The position numbers and the translations under genes are program-made. Below are positions 58,339 through 64,000 of a stretch of 64,000 bases of DNA, in pieces (positions within the stretch are counted from its first letter, which is position 1; every line of letters begins with the position of its first letter). Below the pieces are notes generated by a model that was not told where the DNA came from, made no database searches, and saw nothing but the letters and a program-made list of their open reading frames with translations. The stretch comes from Astrothelium macrocarpum. Lineage: Eukaryota > Ascomycota > Dothideomycetes > Trypetheliales > Trypetheliaceae. The DNA lies in contig JAGEMR010000034.1 of NCBI GenBank assembly GCA_021030915.1, positions 62,001 to 126,000 of the forward strand, in the 5' to 3' direction.

Positions 58339-58655
58339 ATTGCGTGTGGAGGGGCGAGGGCGGGGAGGAGACGGTTGGAGGTTGGTAATGGTGGGAGTGC
58401 CATGGTGTGGATGGGAGAAGTGGTGGAGGAGACAGAGGGGGGTCAGTTAGTAGGTAATCCCTACCTTCGTCCGATATATAATGAGGGAAACTTAAAAAAT
58501 CAGATGTCTTGATTATTTGTATTCTGAGTTCATGGAGGATTATTGTCTAAGTGTATGATGATCTATAGAATTGATTGCGCATTTGGGTATCATGTCAAGT
58601 CCTCATAAATTATCAAAACAACGCCGAGATAGAGGCCTCTTGGGTAGCTCCTGCT
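58339..58655. other. Short intergenic region
   Basis: It includes the DHFR promoter and the med22 3' end. No other feature. Confidence 0.5.
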
Positions 58656-59224
58656 CTACGAAGCTTCTCGCTCGTAGCCTTTCATCACCTTCTGCAGTAA
58701 TTTTGCTATCTCAATTGTGTTCTCCTCGATTTTCTCCTGCACCTCGCTCTTTCCGAGCGTGTTGAGCTCTCCAAACAACCACACCTCTTGCATTTGTCGA
58801 ATGAGCGTCGTCAAATCCTCTGCTCCACGAATCTGCTCTGTGGTTTAGCCGCTACCTCATGCTAATCATTGTAATGGTATTGATAGAGAAGACACGAGCG
58901 AATGATAACAGGAAAGGTCAGACACCCACCAGAGCAGCTGTTTCAACATCAATTTCTAGCCCATTTAACGCGGTTGAGTTTCGATCGGTCTTCTCAATCT
59001 GAGCAAGAAGTATCAGTCCGTTAGTAAACCCAGAGTTCAGGATGATCAACAAGCATGTGAACATACAGAGGCAAGGCCGATCAGATTCTCAAATCGTCTG
59101 ATCAACTGATTGGTGATATTATCGATGCGAGCTGTTTAGATGAATGTTAATCACAACTTGCTAATGGTGACGGACGAAGATCCACACCAAGAAGAGCTGG
59201 TGAATTGCGCAAAGATTGATCCAT
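58656..59224 (-). CDS. med22: Mediator complex subunit 22
   Basis: Four exons (59224-59188, 59131-59067, 58998-58930, 58835-58656) give 116 aa. The protein starts MDQSLRNSPALLARIDNITN and continues 'QLIRRFENLIGLAS', 'IEKTDRNSTALNGLEIDVET', 'GAEDLTTLIRQMQEVWLFGE' and a helical tail ending 'KVMKGYEREAS'. The order of helices and the motif 'AEDLLxLxRxxxExWLFGxL' are those of Med22 (Srb6), a head-module subunit of Mediator that bridges transcription factors and RNA polymerase II. All introns have GT..AG ends (56, 68 and 94 nt). The last acceptor is a CAG/AGCAG choice that changes one residue (exon from 58835 or 58832). Confidence 0.88.
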
Positions 59225-60138
59225 AATGAAGGTACGAGTGGGATACTTTAGATGTACAACAAGTTATGCAGCGCCTTATGATGAGCAGTCGGTCTATCTC
59301 CTAATATGAGGCAAACTTCTGAAGCCTTGGAAAAGATGCACTTTTTGGGTAGGCCAAATGACTCCGCTATCAACAAAGTTTTCAACCATCACTAGGTAGC
59401 ATTAAGAGAATACATTGAAGCAAATGCTAAATCATGGTTAGGTAGGTGGATTTTTAAATGGACGGGCCTTAAATTATTTTCTACGCAAGCCCTCACCTCT
59501 GCTTCTCACACCGCAAATAGGACATTTCGTATTTCTACAATCCTCGAACTCATCAACAGGACCTGATGAACTGCCCGGCGCATCGTCTACTACTCCGTAT
59601 CGCATCATTCTCCATACCTGCTACTCTACCCATATGGCTTTTGGTCAAAGAATGTCAATACTATAGCACAAAATACCTCAACGCCGTCCTCAATATCAGC
59701 GACATGATTGGGGCTTAAAAGAATGAGTAAATGCTCGGAATGCCTTGCCCTAATGTACCGCTTTCCTCTGTTCAGTCAAATGGCTCTAGTCCTGCTCTTC
59801 CAAGTCCCCGGAAAGCACCTACGTATGCATGCTAGTTTCTTACTCTCCTTCTCACTGCATTTCAATTCCGTGATCAATTCGTTTTTCGACGACCTAGTTC
59901 AGTTCGAATGTAGCTAACAATCGATGTTGACATGCTGACAGACACCGACGTAAAAGCTTATCTCTTTTCTTTTCTTTTCTTTTCTTTTCTTTCGTAGGTG
60001 CCATCGGGAACAATCTACTTTGGCCGGATCCCTAGCCTACACAGCCTCACCTTATCCCCCTAGAAACCCAGTAGCCTTGCCCATTTCCATTCGACATCAG
60101 GAGCCTCGTCATATGTGCAAGGTCTGAAGGTTTTCGTC
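59225..60138. other. Intergenic region, 0.9 kb
   Basis: It lies between divergent med22 and the second HET gene. It contains a TTTTC microsatellite. No gene recognised. Confidence 0.5.
59964..59992. repeat. TTTTC microsatellite
   Basis: About five to six tandem copies of TTTTC in the upstream region of the HET gene. Pyrimidine tracts are common in fungal promoters. Confidence 0.85.
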
Positions 60139-62382
60139 ATGTATTGTACTGTGTGTATGCATATCGACATTGACCAGCTTCTCGATAATAAAGAGGGCTC
60201 GAACCACCAAATAATTCATCACAACAACTTCATGAGTCTAACTAGCTCGTCAAAAAATGGATGTCCTCTGTGCTCGCAGATTGAGATTAGCATACTAACG
60301 GCTCGAGTCGATCTAGTTGACGAGAGCGGCTACATGATCAGAAGGTACGATGCCATATGGCATCCGGAGTTACCTGAGGAATGGATGTATCTAACAATAG
60401 GTTTGGAGGCGAAAATGGGGCACCACCATGCGGACATGCATCTTTCAATTTATGGTGGAAACGTCAACTCAAACAAGTTTATTCCAAGATACAGCTTTGG
60501 AGACTTCCGTATCTTCATACAGAAGACGCAACGAGAAGTTGAGACTGGTATATGGTGAGTGGACATGCCCAACGCTAATATACATAACACCGCTTATTTC
60601 AGTGATTCGGAGCATCCCTTAGGCAATGAGCTATCCGGTAGAGATGTGGCCCCATCCGCAAGTTCAGAAACAGTTTTCAAACTCGCGAATGCCTGGCTTG
60701 ATCTATGTGTGGGACCGGAGAACGATTCGTCACAACACAAATTATGCCTTTCACTCACTATGCCGATGGACTTTTCGTTCCGAAGAGACGAGAACGGATC
60801 TTGGACTTGCAACTCTTCCCTTCATATGCCTTCCAGAACAATCGATGTCGGACCATCTGATGGAAGCCAGCAGCCATTTCTTTCCGAGCACAAGTCCGAG
60901 TCATCTATTGCCAGGCAGGGAAAGCCAGAACCATGGGCAGCACTGAGCTACTGCTGGGGATCATCAACACCATTCAAGACGACTCTACAAATAATAGAAA
61001 ATCACAAAAGAGGTATCTCCATGGAATCATTGCCGAAAACCTTGCGAGACGCCATTCTTGTTACTCGAAAACTGGGGATTCGTCATCTTTGGATCGATTC
61101 GATATGCATTATCCAGGATTCTGAAAGCGATTGGGAATCTGAGTCACTGAACATGGCTTTAGTATATCGAAATGCGCTTGTTAATATTGCTCCAAGTGTC
61201 TCCACTGATATGCATTGTGGATTCTTAGAAAAGAGCCGAACAAGCGTTCAATGTGACAGAGAAATTACGTTTCAGAGTAGAAGATATGGTTCTGTTAATG
61301 TTTGGGTCGGACGAACACATGGTATTTGGCGTTTTAGCGCATATTCGGATCCCATAAATGTTGCAGAGGGGCAGAGACTTCACCGTCGTGGCTGGGTCTT
61401 ACAGGAAACAATACTCTCTCCACGCACTCTCCATTTCTGTTCCGAGCAGATCTACTGGGAATGTTGCGAGAATGTTTATATGGAAGGCTGCATAGAACCC
61501 GTTTGTTCCATATTTGAACGTTCTGCGACAGATCGTTTCCTTTCAACTAGTATCACGGACAATTCCATGAAGCAATTTCTTCTTCCAGCTTCTATAGAGA
61601 TCGCGTCCCAGCCAGAAAGCAGGAGACAACATAGGAGAGTCCTTTATCGCCGATGGTACAGCATAGTCTTTGAGTACAAATTACGGGAACTTGGATTTGC
61701 ATCGGACATATTTCCTGCACTTTCGGGTGTGGCAAAAGCAATGCAATTAATGCTTGGCGATCGTTACGTTGCTGGGATATTCGAGGGAGATTTAGTTCGT
61801 GGCCTCCTTTGGCGAAGCATTGCATCGTTAGGCATTGCATCGTTGGATGGAAATAATCCGGGACATTGCCACGAATACAGAGCACCGTCTTGGAGTTGGG
61901 CATCCTGTTGTGGAGGACTGTACTGGGATGGATTTCTTGTTAGCGCAGTGCCCTCCAGTGATCCACCAACAGGGGCTTCAGAACCGACCATTGTTGAGAT
62001 ACGGCTCATTCCGGAGTTCCCTCCTGAAGATCCCTCGCAACAAAATTTCGGTGCGATAAGGAGTGGCTATATAGTGTTACGCACGCTCTGGCGATTAACA
62101 TCGTCCTCTGATTTCTTATTCAAGGATCGACCTTCTTTCGGCGAACAGAGCGCCATGTTGGACGACGGGCCCTGTCAGAGCTTTGAAGAGATGACAAGTA
62201 AGTATGGAGATATTCATGTCATCTACATGACTGTTGTAGGTGGTTTTATGTACGGTTTGCTCCTGGTTCGAACTGATAATAGAAGTGAAAAGTTTCGTCG
62301 AATTGGGGTCTTCGTTCGGTCCGTAACCTGGTTTCGCACTAACAGGCCTTGTTGGACTACGCAAGACGTAAAGATTGTTTGA
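60139..62382 (+). CDS. HET-domain protein (heterokaryon incompatibility type), two exons
   Basis: Exons 60139-60554 and 60603-62382, with a 48-nt GTGAGT..TTTCAG intron, give 731 aa. The start at 60139 (MYCTVCMHIDIDQLL) gives the C..C pattern found before HET domains; 'GCPLCSQIEI' follows. The HET domain begins near residue 250: 'PWAALSYCWGSSTPFKTTLQ', 'LPKTLRDAILVTRKLGIRHL' then WIDSICIIQD, and 'RRGWVLQETILSPRTLHFCS' then EQIYWEC. The C-terminal block includes 'DIFPALSGVAKAMQL' and 'YRAPSWSWASCCGG'. The overall order matches the HET gene at 25.3-27.3 kb, but the two proteins share only the conserved motifs, so they are not recent duplicates. The frame is intact. A function in cell death on non-self fusion is inferred from the family only. 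Confidence 0.94.
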
Positions 62383-62972
62383 TAATGCAATACGGACCGA
62401 TGAACAGATCTTTTAAATTACCATTTATATATGAGCTTTTGTATCGAAACGAGATTTGAAATTCAACTGCATTTACTTAACCGCGTTATGGAGATGAGAT
62501 GATACGACTGATTGGATATGCCTTGTCTTTCGACTCGCCTGCCCCTCTTACAGTACTTTTATCTTCACTGGCTTGGACTTCTGGGTGCTCTTGATTGTCC
62601 CAAGTGAGAGTGTGGACGGTGTTGAGGCGCCGTAAAGTTTTGCGAGAGACGAGAGCGTTGGGTGGCTTTTTCGCCCCCAGGGGATTTTCACCCTTGCCAA
62701 GCGCCGTAGCTATCCACGGCTCCCAAGTTTTTACTTCGGAAGCACAATTTCAACATAGCAGTGTTCAACAAATTGAGCGAGATCGATGGATATTGTTGTC
62801 GATAGATATAGCAAGCCCCCATTTGCAAAACAGGCGACCAAATTCGATAAAAATGGCCATCCAAAGGACTACAGATACAAGGATAGCTATCCCTGGAATC
62901 ATCGCACAGTCGCGGCCCTAATCGAAATGTGGTAGGACAGACGTCATACTTTGGCTATTTGTTGATTGATGA

Positions 62973-63170
62973 GGGCGACAGGCTGCCCTTGGCAAACGTT
63001 GATCCTTTTTCCAACAAGGGTATAGGCGTAAGCCAAGAGTTTGCCGAGATGACTGCGCCTCATCGATCTCGTAAAATGTTCTTTTTTGCGATTTATGCTA
63101 TTGTCATAAGATTAATATGCCCTGTGCTGAAGTGCTAAACTCTTCTAAATGATAGCCGCATCCTATGTAG
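62973..63170 (+). repeat. Diverged direct repeat, copy A
   Basis: It aligns by eye to copy B at about 63714-63910 in the same orientation. It shares blocks such as GATCTCGTAAAATGT and TTGTCATAAGA. Most mismatches are C/T or G/A, and copy A usually carries the A or T. Confidence 0.7.
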
Positions 63171-63644
63171 CCTTTAGTCCAATACATAATTCAACTGTTT
63201 ATAATACACGGAATGTTGGGATCGGCTTCTCTGCCAAAGACACTGCCCTGAGACACTGCCCAAAACTAGTATTGAGTCTATTCACAACGGTATGGTCGTT
63301 TGATGTTAGGGTAAAATTCGCAAACTTGGCGGTAGATCCGCTGCAAATTCTGTCAATTGCTGAACCTCAGCCCCAAGAGAAAAGTGGTACGGTTCGTCCT
63401 TTTACGAAATACTAAGCGTGGTCTAGGAGAGCCCCATCTCGTCCCTCAATCTTTGGGATTGTTCAAATGCTGCCTTGTACTTGGCATGCCATCAAGTAGA
63501 GATCATTGAAGATTTAAAGAGCGATGTAGCTTTGGCGTGCATTTCCAATCTCACCAATACGCAGAGGGACAAGAGGATCTATTAGTAACAAGAAATTCTT
63601 CGAACGTATACAAACATGGCTGCTCGCCCTTGAATCATTGCACA

Positions 63645-63700
63645 GCCGCACTGCCGCACTGCCGCACTGCCGCACTGCCGCACTGCCGCACTGCCGCACT
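63645..63700. repeat. Tandem array, seven copies of GCCGCACT
   Basis: Seven exact 8-bp units over 56 bp, followed by one degenerate copy (GCTGTACC). It is not CRISPR: there are no spacers. It lies just left of repeat copy B. Confidence 0.95.
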
Positions 63701-63713
63701 GCTGTACCAGAAT

Positions 63714-63910
63714 GGGGCGATAAGCTACCCCTGGCGATCGTGGTTCAGTTTCCTCATAGTAGAATAGGCGGAAGCTACGAGTTTCCTGCGCCTCGCCGAT
63801 CTCGTAAAATGTCCCTTTCTGCGGTCCATGCTGTTGTCATAAGACTAACACCGCCTATGCTACCTAATAAGCCTAATCGTTTCAAAGAATATCCGCATAC
63901 TTCATATAAC
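63714..63910 (+). repeat. Diverged direct repeat, copy B
   Basis: The counterpart of copy A, about 740 bp downstream and more GC-rich. The family and full length are unknown, as similarity fades at both ends. Confidence 0.7.
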
Positions 63911-64000
63911 ATCGAAGCCATAACCAAATATCAGCCTGTTACTTCTGACCTTTACCGTTTGCCTTGACAATCTACTCATTACTCTCCATCCCAAGTCTGC

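Larger units (their letters stand above)
62383..64000. other. Repeat-bearing gene-free right end
   Basis: No coding region is recognised. It contains two diverged copies of a roughly 200-bp sequence and an 8-bp tandem array, listed separately. It may be the edge of a larger repeat island. Confidence 0.5.

Noticed and set aside
63645..63700. Possible CRISPR-like array
   Set aside because: Units are directly adjacent with no spacers, and the genome is eukaryotic.

Overview
The window looks like nuclear DNA of a filamentous ascomycete (Pezizomycotina; a leotiomycete-like fungus is my guess, not shown). The genes are split by short introns of about 45-110 nt. Most have GT..AG ends and a CTAAC/CTGAC-like branch site. 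The families are typical of filamentous fungi: HET-domain proteins, a PNP-NACHT-ankyrin protein, a fungal rhodopsin-type membrane protein, a CorA-like membrane protein, and a GH5 mannanase with a fungal cellulose-binding module. I joined exons by following reading frame, splice sites and family conservation by eye. No search was run.

Layout. About 1-39.7 kb is a sparse accessory region: rhodopsin-like protein (-), GMC oxidoreductase (+), PNP-NACHT-ankyrin NLR-type protein (-), short PigL_N/SesA-like ankyrin protein (-), serine-rich single-pass membrane protein (+), secreted CBM1-GH5 mannanase (+), O-methyltransferase relic (+), GNAT acetyltransferase (-), a 1.8 kb A/T-rich transposon with perfect 43-bp inverted repeats, HET protein (-), two small hypothetical genes (-), CorA-like membrane protein (+), fungal kinase (+), DUF924 protein (-) and a six-exon isochorismatase-type hydrolase (-). 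About 41.4-59.2 kb is a compact housekeeping block: Cid1-like nucleotidyltransferase (+), twinfilin (+), mitochondrial succinate/fumarate carrier (-), Sec7-PH Arf GEF (-), ECM14 pseudo-carboxypeptidase (+), dihydrofolate reductase (-) and Mediator subunit 22 (-). From 60 kb to the end there is a second HET protein (+) and repeat-rich, apparently gene-free DNA.

The accessory part resembles a fungal self/non-self recognition neighbourhood: two HET genes, two NLR-type genes, a kinase and a CorA-like membrane protein. Both NLR-type genes carry a pair of in-frame TAA or TAG codons inside otherwise coherent domains. All four could come from CAA/CAG by a C-to-T change, as expected of repeat-induced point mutation. 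Other points of note are the intact-ended but interior-eroded transposon, two GC-AG introns, a 16-nt microexon, and two GC-rich genes whose coding strand goes from C-rich at the 5' end to G-rich at the 3' end.
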